Below, piece after piece: positions 45,216 through 53,109 of a DNA stretch of 64,000 bases. The stretch spans positions 124,001 through 188,000 of the forward strand of contig ATWE01000012.1 of NCBI GenBank assembly GCA_000421085.1. Direction: 5' to 3'. This DNA comes from Ensifer sp. USDA 6670 (GTDB lineage Bacteria; Pseudomonadota; Alphaproteobacteria; Rhizobiales; Rhizobiaceae). Positions within the stretch are counted from its first letter, which is position 1; every line of letters begins with the position of its first letter. Under the pieces are notes generated by a model. The model did no database searches, was not told the origin of the DNA, and saw nothing but the letters and a program-made list of their open reading frames with translations. The translations under genes were made by a program, and so were the position numbers.

Positions 45216-45863
45216 ATGATCACCCTCTACGATTACGAACTCTCGGGCAATTGCTACAAGCTCAGACTGCTGATGAGCATGCTCGGCATCGAGTATAAGA
45301 CCGTACCGATCGATTTTTATCCCGGCCGCGAACACAAGTCGGATTGGTTCCTGAAGCTCAATCCGCTTGGACAGCTGCCGGTGATCGAGGATGACGGACT
45401 GGTGCTGCGCGACGCGCAGGCGATCCTCGTCTATATCGCCTCCAAATACGATCCGTCCGGCACCTGGTACCCGCGCAGCGATCCGGCGCTTCTCGGCGAG
45501 ATCAGCCAGTGGCTCGCCTTTGCGGACGGTATTACCGGCACGGCTTCGGCCGCACGTCTCCATGACGGCCTGTTCTACGAACTGGACGTCGAGGCTGCCC
45601 GGGCCGGCGCTCACAGGCTGTTTCGCATCCTCGACGAGCATCTCTGGTTCGGGGAACAGGAAGGGCGCGATTGGATCTGCTCGGCGCCACACGCGACCGT
45701 GGCTGATATCGCCTGTTTCCCCTACATCATGCTCTCGGAAGAGGGAGGCATTCCCAGGCAGGATTATCCGGCAATCCGTCGTTGGTGCGATCGCCTCAAG
45801 CGGATCAAGGGCTTCACGGTCATGTCGGGGATCTTTCCTGCCGGGCCGGCGCGTGCGGCTTAA
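45216..45863 (+). CDS. glutathione-S-transferase-like protein, NdmE-like
   Basis: A 215-aa GST-fold protein: thioredoxin-like N-terminal domain (ITLYDYELSGNCYKLRLLMSMLG, LNPLGQLPVIEDDG, LRDAQAILVYIASKY) and all-helical C-terminal domain. A GST-like partner, NdmE, is required for N7-demethylation by NdmC-NdmD in Pseudomonas putida CBB5, probably as a structural subunit. The position directly after the NdmD-like gene with strong TAGGAG makes a similar role likely. A role as an ordinary glutathione transferase cannot be excluded. It closes the plus-strand operon. Confidence 0.8.
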   Translation: MITLYDYELSGNCYKLRLLMSMLGIEYKTVPIDFYPGREHKSDWFLKLNPLGQLPVIEDDGLVLRDAQAILVYIASKYDPSGTWYPRSDPALLGEISQWLAFADGITGTASAARLHDGLFYELDVEAARAGAHRLFRILDEHLWFGEQEGRDWICSAPHATVADIACFPYIMLSEEGGIPRQDYPAIRRWCDRLKRIKGFTVMSGIFPAGPARAA

Positions 45864-45991
45864 AGGGCATCACTGCTTCAGTGAACAAGGAAGGCCGATA
45901 CCGCCGCGCGATCTTTCCTGCGGATATGTCTCGACGCGCCATGACCGGCGATCGTGGGAGCGGATGAGAAGTCCTGGCGGGGCGGGGCGAC

Positions 45992-46867
45992 TCACTCTCT
46001 CTGAATAGGATCGGTACCGGGGAGTGCCATGCCGTAGGCCGTATCCGCAGCGCCTTCCGAAATGTCGCTTGGCATGCGGTAGCCCTTGTTGGCGCGAACC
46101 TCGCGCGGCGACATTCCGAACTGCTCGGAAATTTGCCGCGAGAAGTGGAACGGATTCTTGTAGCCGCATTGATAGGCAATGTCGGAGATCGCGAGTCCGG
46201 TCTGCAGCAGCAGAAAATACCCGCGGTGGGCGCGAACCTGCCACAAGTAGCGCACCGGTGTAATGCCGATATGCTTGCGGAAAGACGATACGAGATGCTG
46301 AGGCGTCACCCCCACCAGGGAGGCGAGCCGCGCGACAGTGATTTCCTTCTCGTAATTCTCGTCGATATAGAAGCGTGCCCTCAGGACCGAGCGCGGCGTC
46401 AGCCTTTCCTGCTCGGACATTTGCGCCTCGTGAAAATAGGCAAGGAAAATCGCCTCCCCCAGTGAATTGCGCAGCATGTTCAGGTTGGAGCTGGAGCCTG
46501 CGCCGAGCTCGACGCCGAGCCGTTGTATCGTTTCGATCCGCTGCGAGAGCGAAATGCGCGGCGGCAGTGATCTCAACCGCATTGCTACCGGCTCGGCAAG
46601 TTCGCCCGCGTGTCCCTCGCACCAGCTGACGCGGGTGGCCGCATGGCCATCGCCATATTCGATGAAGAGGTGACGCTCGTTGCGGAAGAAACCGCAACTG
46701 CGCGGCCCCAGGACGGTTTCGTCGTCGTCGCAAAAGACGCGCGCTTGGCCCTGATGAATGATGAGCAGGGTGACGTACCGGTCCTTCAGCGGGCCATACA
46801 CCCCGCCCGCCGGATAAATCGCCTCGCCGAATGCGAAGCCGCGACTGCCGTCGATGAATGCGTGCAT
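45992..46867 (-). CDS. AraC-family transcriptional regulator
   Basis: A 291-aa regulator. The N-terminal sensing/dimerisation domain (1-~160) is of the cupin-like AraC type (GPLKDRYVTLLIIHQGQARVF). The C-terminal domain (190-285) has two helix-turn-helix motifs, ITVARLASLVGVTPQHLVSSFRKHIG and LAISDIAYQCGYKNPFHFSRQISEQFG. The ATG at 46867 has GGGAAA upstream; longer starts use TTG. It is divergent from the NdmA-like oxygenase operon, with a perfect 15-base palindrome in the shared gap, and convergent with the GST-like gene. It probably activates the oxygenase operon in response to its substrate. Confidence 0.88.
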   Translation of the reverse strand: MHAFIDGSRGFAFGEAIYPAGGVYGPLKDRYVTLLIIHQGQARVFCDDDETVLGPRSCGFFRNERHLFIEYGDGHAATRVSWCEGHAGELAEPVAMRLRSLPPRISLSQRIETIQRLGVELGAGSSSNLNMLRNSLGEAIFLAYFHEAQMSEQERLTPRSVLRARFYIDENYEKEITVARLASLVGVTPQHLVSSFRKHIGITPVRYLWQVRAHRGYFLLLQTGLAISDIAYQCGYKNPFHFSRQISEQFGMSPREVRANKGYRMPSDISEGAADTAYGMALPGTDPIQRE

Positions 46868-46942
46868 AGCCGGTTTCCCGCTGGAATACCCGCGTTCGTT
46901 CGTAGCACAGGCGGCCGGGAGATAGAAGCTTGCTCTCAACCG

Positions 46943-46957
46943 ATCTGAATTTCAGAT
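46943..46957. promoter_or_regulatory. perfect 15-base palindrome between AraC gene and oxygenase operon
   Basis: ATCTGAATTTCAGAT has seven-base arms around a single T. It lies 75 bases from the AraC gene start and 121 bases from the oxygenase start. It may be an operator for the AraC regulator, though AraC sites are more often direct repeats, or for another dimeric regulator. Confidence 0.4.
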
Positions 46958-47078
46958 ATGCATTCTGTCGCCACAGGCATTCCTTGAAAAACGAGGCTGC
47001 GGAATACTCGCTTCATACCGGCAACGGATTTGGCGGCGGTCTACGGACGAGCCCTCAAGGAGTTACGAGGAGCAACAG

Positions 47079-48134
47079 GTGTTTCTGCCAACCGATCATT
47101 CCAAGACCTGGGACGAGTTGCCGCGCGGCTGCACTTTCACGCCCGACGACTGGCATGTGCTCGCCTCCTTCTGGCATCCGGTCGCCTTTGTCCATGACAT
47201 TGCCGATAAGCCGGTGCGAGCCCGGCTGCTGGACGTCGACCTGGTGATCTACAGGACGTCCGCAGGGATCACCGTTGCCCGCGATCTCTGTCCCCATCGC
47301 GGCACACGCATCAGCGCCGGTTGGATAGCCGACAACCAGATCGTCTGCCCGATGCACGGACTGCATTTCGGCCCCGACGGCGCCTGCTCGAAGATCCCGT
47401 CGATGGCCAATCCGGGCGCCCGTATTCCGCCGCGGCTGCGGCTCCAGACCTACGCCTCGGTCGAGCGGTATGGGATCGTCTGGACCTGCATCAAGAACAC
47501 GCCGGTTTGGCAACTCCCGGAATGGGAGGGCATCTCAAACCCCGATTTCAGGAAGGTTTATGTGCCGAGCGGCACCTGGTACGCCGCCGCAAGCCGGCAT
47601 GTGGAGAACTTCAATGACGTCGCCCATTTTCCGTGGGTGCACACGAAGAGCTTTGGCGGGAGCACGGCCGAACCGATACCGCCATACGACGTCGAGCAGA
47701 CCGATTACGGGCTGCGCTTCGAACTGCCTTACCATGAAGGATTCAACCGCTTCGATGACGGAATCGAGGGCGATGAACGGGATGTGGTGTACACCTATGA
47801 GCTGACCTATCCGTTTTCCACGCTTATCAAGATCGCGCCGCAAGGTTCCGACTATGTCGTTTATTTCGCCGATACAGTGTGCCCGGTTTCGGCACGCGAG
47901 ACGCGCATCTTCCAATTGATGACCGACACGACCGGCGAACCGGACAGCGAATACTGGATCAAGGACTCGCTGCTCATAAATGACGAGGACAAACCCATGG
48001 TCGAGGAGCAGCATCCAGAGGAGCTGCCGCTCGATCTTACCGAAGAGATTCACGTACCGTCGGATCGCATGTCGCTCGAATATCGTCGCGGCCTGGTCAG
48101 GCATTTCGGACTGGGGGCTCCCTTTGCAAGTTGA
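47079..48134 (+). CDS. Rieske non-heme iron oxygenase, NdmA/NdmB-like
   Basis: A 351-aa complete Rieske oxygenase alpha subunit, the same length as NdmA. The Rieske ligands are C71/H73 (CPHRG) and C90/H93 (CPMHG). The iron site is N177, D180, H183 and H188 in ENFNDVAHFPWVH, with Asp in NDEDKPMVEEQ. The C-terminal pattern resembles NdmA (DKPxxExQ then Ser-x-x-Tyr-Arg). Such enzymes remove N-methyl groups as formaldehyde, or O-methyl groups in the vanillate relatives. It begins at GTG 47079 with ACGAGGAG upstream. Divergent from AraC; its reductase follows. The substrate is inferred from the purine-type deaminase and transporter downstream. Confidence 0.85.
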   Translation: MFLPTDHSKTWDELPRGCTFTPDDWHVLASFWHPVAFVHDIADKPVRARLLDVDLVIYRTSAGITVARDLCPHRGTRISAGWIADNQIVCPMHGLHFGPDGACSKIPSMANPGARIPPRLRLQTYASVERYGIVWTCIKNTPVWQLPEWEGISNPDFRKVYVPSGTWYAAASRHVENFNDVAHFPWVHTKSFGGSTAEPIPPYDVEQTDYGLRFELPYHEGFNRFDDGIEGDERDVVYTYELTYPFSTLIKIAPQGSDYVVYFADTVCPVSARETRIFQLMTDTTGEPDSEYWIKDSLLINDEDKPMVEEQHPEELPLDLTEEIHVPSDRMSLEYRRGLVRHFGLGAPFAS

Positions 48135-48174
48135 TCCGGGCGCACGGCGCAACTGGAGATATGAGGAGGCATTC

Positions 48175-48297
48175 ATGATTGTCCGCGGCCCAAAGTTCCT
48201 CCCCAGCCGCATCGCTGCCTCGTCTTCAGCCTTCCCGGCTGGTGGCGAGGCAGCGTCGGCATGCGGCTCGGCCGGTTTCAGAAAGCCGCGATCATGA
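48175..48297 (+). CDS. possible 40-aa small ORF coupling oxygenase and reductase genes
   Basis: An ATG with a consensus AGGAGG seven bases upstream opens a 40-codon frame (MIVRGPKFLPSR... GFRKPRS) whose TGA overlaps the ATG of the reductase gene (ATGA at 48294-48297). It is the best ribosome-binding site in this operon and fills the 127-base gap. It could be a real small protein, a leader coupling translation of the reductase, or a decayed gene end. I do not recognise the peptide. Confidence 0.4.
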   Translation: MIVRGPKFLPSRIAASSSAFPAGGEAASACGSAGFRKPRS

Positions 48298-49304
48298 CCA
48301 TGGCGCTTCCAAACCGCCCGGCAACCGGGCAAATAGTGGGAACGGAGCGACGCCTGCGTCTGCGCGTGGCCGGGAAGCGGATTTGCGCCGATGAAATCGC
48401 CGCTTTCGAGCTCGTTGATGCCACGGGTGAGGACCTGCCGCCGTTCACCGCCGGCTCGCACATCGATGTGCATCTGCCGACGGGACCGACACGGCAATAT
48501 TCGCTCTGCAACGATCCGCGCGAACGACATCGGTACCGAATCGGTGTGCTGCGCGAGGTGGCGGGTCGCGGCGGCTCGGCCTACATGCATGATTGCGTCG
48601 AGGTCGGCGATACCATCGAGGCAAGCCGCCCGCTCAACGCTTTCCCACTGGAAGAGAGCGCCCCGTTTTCATTATTGCTTGCGGGCGGCATCGGTGTCAC
48701 GCCGATCCTGTCAATGGCGCATAGGCTGACCGCTCTCGGCCGGGATTTCACCTTCCACTACTGCGCACGCAGCGCATCGCGCATGGCCTTCCGCCCCGAG
48801 CTGGAGGCTTCTGCCTTTGCGCCACGAATGCGTTTTCATCTGGATGATGGTCCGAGCGACCAAAGGCTCGATCTTGCCGGGCTGCTTTCGCACCGACCTC
48901 CGGGAGCGCACCTCTATGCTTGCGGCCCTGCAGGTTTTCTCGACGCCGTCGTTGCGGCTGCCCGGCCGGCCTGGCCATCCGAGGCGGTGCACCGCGAATA
49001 CTTCCTGAACGCGTCGATGTCTGCGGCGACGGGAGACCGGGCCTTCACCGTGAAGCTTGCCAGCGACGGCCGCGTTTTCACCATCGCGCCGGGCCGCAGC
49101 ATCGTCGAAGTGCTAGGCGAGAACGGCATCGACGTCCCGGTTTCTTGCGAAGAGGGCATTTGTGGCACCTGTGTGACGCGTATCGTCTCCGGGGTGCCGG
49201 ATCACCGCGATCTGGTTCTGACGGAAAAGCAGCATGCGGCGGGGACTTTGATCACCCCATGCTGTTCGCGGGCGCTCTCGGATGAGCTGGTGTTGGATCT
49301 GTAG
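48294..49304 (+). CDS. ferredoxin-type reductase of a Rieske oxygenase (VanB-like)
   Basis: A 336-aa electron-transfer partner. The flavin domain has FTAGSHIDVHLPTG and RQYSLCNDP. The NAD-binding domain has LLAGGIGVTPILSM and LYACGPAGF. The C-terminal plant-type [2Fe-2S] domain has SCEEGICGTC and a distal Cys in TPCCSR. This is the layout of vanillate demethylase reductase and serves the preceding oxygenase. Unlike the NdmD-like protein it has no Rieske domain, as expected for a partner that has its own. The ATG at 48294, overlapping the stop of a 40-codon frame, was chosen; 48261 is an alternative. Confidence 0.87.
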   Translation: MTMALPNRPATGQIVGTERRLRLRVAGKRICADEIAAFELVDATGEDLPPFTAGSHIDVHLPTGPTRQYSLCNDPRERHRYRIGVLREVAGRGGSAYMHDCVEVGDTIEASRPLNAFPLEESAPFSLLLAGGIGVTPILSMAHRLTALGRDFTFHYCARSASRMAFRPELEASAFAPRMRFHLDDGPSDQRLDLAGLLSHRPPGAHLYACGPAGFLDAVVAAARPAWPSEAVHREYFLNASMSAATGDRAFTVKLASDGRVFTIAPGRSIVEVLGENGIDVPVSCEEGICGTCVTRIVSGVPDHRDLVLTEKQHAAGTLITPCCSRALSDELVLDL

Positions 49305-49342
49305 CCGATGAGGCGGAGGCGAGGATATTGAAGGGAGCGCGG

Positions 49343-50377
49343 ATGAACCTTGAAACTTTTGTGCAGGCGTTGCCGAAGGCCGAGTTGCACCTTCATCTCG
49401 AAGGGGCCGTCAACGCCCAGACATTCCTCAAACTTGCGCGCAAGAACGGCACCACTCTGCCCAGCTTCGCAGAAGTGGAGGAGCTCTATCGATACGAGAA
49501 CCTGGTCGACTTCCTGCAGGTCTATGATCTCGTTGCGAAATCCGTGGTGGATGCCGATGATTTCCACCTCATCACCTACGAGGCGCTCGCCCACGTCGCC
49601 AATGCCGGCGGCCGCTATGCGGAATTCTTCTTCAGTCCACAGGTTCATCAGGATGCCGGGGTCGCCTATGAGACGATGTTTGCCGGCATTCTGAAGGCGA
49701 TGGACGATGCCGAACACGATTTTGGTCTCGTGTCCCGTGTCATACCGGCGCTGAACCGCGAACTCAGCATCGAACGCGGTTTCGAATTCCTCGACCTGGT
49801 TCTGCCTTTCCGCTCGGACAAGGTGATCGGCATCGGCCTCGATTACGACGAGGAGCCGTTCCCGCCGGCTCCCTTCAAAGCGGTCTACGACAAGGCGAAG
49901 CGCGCCGGCATGCGGCTGACGGCGCATGCCGGCGAAGGCGGCCCTGCCGCAAATGTCCGGGATGCGCTCGACCTGCTCGGTGCCGAGCGGATAGACCATG
50001 GCTACCGGGTCATGGAGGATCCCGACCTGGTGGCGCGCTGCATCGCCGATGACATCGCCTTTACCGTTTGTCCGAGTTCGACTGTGATCCTCACTCGCTG
50101 GCGCGATCTCGCCGCAGGGGATCATCCGATACGCGCTATGCTGGATGCCGGACTCAAACTGGTCATCGACACGGACGATCCGCCGATGCTGCAGACCGAC
50201 CTTGCCAAGGAATACCGGTTGCTGGCGGAGGCCATGTCCCTCGACAGAAGGACACTGGCGCAACTCGCGCTCAATTCGCTCGACGCCGCATGGCTCGACG
50301 AAAGCCTCAAGCGTGAATGGCGGGCCGCATGGGCAATCGAGGTCGACCGCCTCCTGGCAGCTGAGGCAGACGCCTGA
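49343..50377 (+). CDS. adenosine/adenine deaminase-family hydrolase
   Basis: A 344-aa amidohydrolase of the adenosine deaminase family. The zinc and catalytic residues are all present: H16 and H18 in ELHLHLEG, H195 and E198 in AHAGEG, H219 in IDHGYR, and D278 in DTDDP. The length and the CPSSTVILTRW region fit the adenine deaminase-like branch, which includes enzymes acting on adenine, N6-substituted adenines and cytokinins. In this operon a purine freed or demethylated by the oxygenase would be the natural substrate. GGGAG precedes the ATG at 49343. Confidence 0.85.
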   Translation: MNLETFVQALPKAELHLHLEGAVNAQTFLKLARKNGTTLPSFAEVEELYRYENLVDFLQVYDLVAKSVVDADDFHLITYEALAHVANAGGRYAEFFFSPQVHQDAGVAYETMFAGILKAMDDAEHDFGLVSRVIPALNRELSIERGFEFLDLVLPFRSDKVIGIGLDYDEEPFPPAPFKAVYDKAKRAGMRLTAHAGEGGPAANVRDALDLLGAERIDHGYRVMEDPDLVARCIADDIAFTVCPSSTVILTRWRDLAAGDHPIRAMLDAGLKLVIDTDDPPMLQTDLAKEYRLLAEAMSLDRRTLAQLALNSLDAAWLDESLKREWRAAWAIEVDRLLAAEADA

Positions 50378-50481
50378 AAGAATGCATGAGATCGGCTCCG
50401 CCCGGGAGGGGCGGCGCTCGTAGACAATAATAAACGGACGGGATCAACCCAAAATGACTCCAGAGGGAAAGGTAGACTCCT

Positions 50482-51513
50482 ATGTTCACACGCTTCGCCA
50501 AGAGACTGGTGGCGATGGTGGCGCTAGTCGTCGCTGTCGTCATTTCGAGCCCTGACAGGCCGCTCGCTGCCGACCCGGACAAGCTCAATATCGCCATCAT
50601 CCTTTCTGCCGGCATCGATAACGCCTGGGACGGGACACTGATCGAGGCGCTCGAGCGCATCAAGGCAGCCAAACCGCACGGCCTGGAGATCACCTGGAAA
50701 TATACCGACCCGCTATGGGGCGACGACGCGGGCGACGCGATGCGGCTATTCGCCGAAAGCGGCGAGTACGACATCATCTGGGCGCACAGCACCTATTCCG
50801 ATCAGGTGAAGAAACTGAAGGACGAGTTCCCGGAGATCCTGTTCGTCGTCGTCGGCTCAGGCAACGAGGGCTTTGGCGGCAATCAATACTGGGTCTATAA
50901 GCGCGTGCATGAACCGGCCTATCTGCTCGGTCATATCGCCGGGAAATTGTCCAAGTCGAATAAGCTCGGTGCCGTCGGCACCTTTCCCGCCGATGACGTG
51001 AACGACGAAATCAATGCCTTCTTTGCCGGCGCCAAGGCGGCAAATCCCAAGATCGAGCGGACGGTTGCCTTCATCGAGTCCTGGTACGATCCCGCCAAGG
51101 CCGGGGAGTACACGAGCGCGCAGATCGCAACGGGTGCCGACCTGATCTTCCAGCTGACCGGCAACTTCAAACCCTGCGAGGAGGCGAAAATCCTCTGCTT
51201 CGGCAATTTCCAGGATCAGCACTCCTTCTCTCCCTCAACTGTCCTTTCGAGCGCCGTGGCACAGTGGGACCCGGACGTCCTGTGGGTCATCGACGCCTGG
51301 TGGGCGCACAAATCCGAGGGCAAGCCCTATGCCGGCAACACCGAGAAGCATTGGTTTTCGATGAAAGACGGCGGTGCCACGATCGCTCCTTACCGCGATC
51401 TCGAAGCCAGGCTGCCGGCCGATGTGCGGGCCGAGGTCGAGGATCTCAAGGCGAAAATCCTCGCGGGAACATTTGAAGTGCCGATCGATGTGTCGGACCC
51501 CAAGGCTGACTGA
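50482..51513 (+). CDS. BMP-family ABC substrate-binding protein, Sec-exported
   Basis: A 343-aa periplasmic binding protein with an ordinary Sec signal (basic start, hydrophobic core to about residue 22, cleavage near PLAA-DPDK). The mature part starts LNIAIILSAGIDNAWDGT, then has VGSGNEGFGGNQYWVYKRVHEPAYLLGHI split into family blocks. It is the binding protein of importer 2 and belongs to the same broad family as the Tat-exported one of importer 1, but is clearly diverged. AAAGG precedes the ATG. Confidence 0.88.
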   Translation: MFTRFAKRLVAMVALVVAVVISSPDRPLAADPDKLNIAIILSAGIDNAWDGTLIEALERIKAAKPHGLEITWKYTDPLWGDDAGDAMRLFAESGEYDIIWAHSTYSDQVKKLKDEFPEILFVVVGSGNEGFGGNQYWVYKRVHEPAYLLGHIAGKLSKSNKLGAVGTFPADDVNDEINAFFAGAKAANPKIERTVAFIESWYDPAKAGEYTSAQIATGADLIFQLTGNFKPCEEAKILCFGNFQDQHSFSPSTVLSSAVAQWDPDVLWVIDAWWAHKSEGKPYAGNTEKHWFSMKDGGATIAPYRDLEARLPADVRAEVEDLKAKILAGTFEVPIDVSDPKAD

Positions 51514-51530
51514 CGGCCACAGGTCATCGG

Positions 51531-51559
51531 CCGCGATGGGGCGTTCCGCCCCATCGCGG
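51531..51559 (+). terminator. stem-loop between SBP and ATPase genes of importer 2
   Basis: A perfect 13-bp stem (51531-51543 with 51547-51559) around TTC, with a T run about 20 bases later. The placement is the same as in importer 1, just behind the binding-protein gene, suggesting excess synthesis of the binding protein by processing or partial termination. Confidence 0.7.
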
Positions 51560-51594
51560 CCATCGCTTCAAGCTCCAGCTTTTTCGGTATTGCC

Positions 51595-53109
51595 ATGACC
51601 ACAGCCCTGCGCGTCGAAGGTTTGACGAAGCGCTTCGCGGGCATGATCGCGAACGATGACGTCAACTTCGATCTTTTGCCTGGCGAAATCCATTGTCTCT
51701 TCGGAGAGAACGGTGCCGGTAAGTCCACGCTCTCCTCCTGTATTTTTGGATTCTATCGGCCGGACAGAGGTCAGATTTTCGTCAGCGGCGAGCCCGTCCA
51801 CGTCGGTTCGCCGATTGACGCCATCCGGCACGGCATCGGTATGGTGCACCAGCATTTCGTGCTGGTGCCGGAATTCACGGTGCTCGAAAACATCATCGTC
51901 GGCACCCAGCGCTCCGGCATCGGCCTGAAAGCTGCCGACGCGCGCAAGAAGCTCAGTCGCATCTGCGAGAGCTACGGTATCGTGGTCGACCTTGACGCCT
52001 ATGTCTGGCAATTGCCGGTCGGTCGGCAGCAATGGGTGGAAATCCTCAAAGCGCTTTATCTCGATGCGCGGATCCTCATCCTCGATGAACCGACGGCGGT
52101 GCTGACGCCAGGTGAATCGCGTATCCTGTTCAATATTATAGGCGAAATGTGCGCCCGAGGGCTGTCGATCATCCTCATCACCCACAAGCTGGCGGAAGTG
52201 ATGCAGTCGAACCGGGTCACCGTGCTGCGTAAGGGCAGGGTCGTCGCGACCCTCAAGACGTCCGAGACCTCGCCGGATGAACTGGTGCGGCTGATGGTCG
52301 GGCGCGACGTGTCCTTCTCGGTCGCCAAGCCGGCGCTCGCGCCGGGCGAAGAGGTATTGGCCGTGGAAGGGCTCACAGCCCGCGGTCACTGGGGAGAGAC
52401 GGTTCTCAATAATATATCCTTCTCGGTTGCGCGTCACGAAATTCTCGGCATTGCCGGGGTTGCCGGAAACGGGCAGAAGGAGCTTTTCGAGGTTCTGTGC
52501 GGCGTCAGGAAACCGGACGCCGGGGCGATCCGGCTGAGGGGCGAGGATGTGGCCGGTCTCACGCCGCGCGCTCTGATGGATCGCGGGGTCGGCCACATTC
52601 CCGACGACCGGTTCCGCGAGGGCCTGGTGCCGGAATTCAGCATCGCGGAGAACCTCGTTCTCGGATGGCAACGCAGTCCGAAATACCGGACCGGTCTGAT
52701 GATGGATCGAAGAGCCATTGCGGATCTGGCGCGGGACATGATCGCGCAATACCAGATCGCTGCGCGCGACGAGACCGTGGCGGCCGGCAAACTTTCCGGT
52801 GGCAACGCGCAGAAGGTCATCATCGCCCGCGAATTCCTGCATGCCTCCGGTTTGATCCTTGCCAATCAGCCGACACGCGGGCTCGACGTCGGTGTGATCG
52901 AATATGTCCAGAGACAGCTGCTGAAAAAACGGGGGGAGGGCTTTGCGATCGTGCTTGCCTCGGAGGAGCTGAGCGATCTGTTCAGTCTCGCCGACCGCAT
53001 CGCCGTGATGTTCAAGGGCGAGATAATGGGGATTGTCGATCCGAGGACGACCACCATCGCAGAGGTAGGCGTGCTGATGGCAGGCGGCAGGGAAGGAGGA
53101 CGGTCATGA
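51595..53109 (+). CDS. ABC transporter duplicated ATP-binding protein (importer 2)
   Basis: A 504-aa protein with two ABC domains. The first has Walker A GENGAGKST, a somewhat unusual signature (LPVGRQQWVEILKAL) and Walker B ILILDEPTAVLTP. The second lacks the Walker A Lys (GVAGNGQKEL) and has LILANQPTRGLDVG for Walker B with LSGGNAQKVIIAREF as signature. The layout matches the ATPase of importer 1. The stop overlaps permease 1 by four bases (ATGA). Confidence 0.91.
   Translation: MTTALRVEGLTKRFAGMIANDDVNFDLLPGEIHCLFGENGAGKSTLSSCIFGFYRPDRGQIFVSGEPVHVGSPIDAIRHGIGMVHQHFVLVPEFTVLENIIVGTQRSGIGLKAADARKKLSRICESYGIVVDLDAYVWQLPVGRQQWVEILKALYLDARILILDEPTAVLTPGESRILFNIIGEMCARGLSIILITHKLAEVMQSNRVTVLRKGRVVATLKTSETSPDELVRLMVGRDVSFSVAKPALAPGEEVLAVEGLTARGHWGETVLNNISFSVARHEILGIAGVAGNGQKELFEVLCGVRKPDAGAIRLRGEDVAGLTPRALMDRGVGHIPDDRFREGLVPEFSIAENLVLGWQRSPKYRTGLMMDRRAIADLARDMIAQYQIAARDETVAAGKLSGGNAQKVIIAREFLHASGLILANQPTRGLDVGVIEYVQRQLLKKRGEGFAIVLASEELSDLFSLADRIAVMFKGEIMGIVDPRTTTIAEVGVLMAGGREGGRS

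Noticed and set aside
47079-49304. vanillate O-demethylase (vanAB) as the specific call
   Set aside because: The oxygenase-reductase layout is shared, but the C-terminal pattern is closer to NdmA and the neighbours are a purine-type deaminase and BMP importer, so a vanillate role was not asserted.
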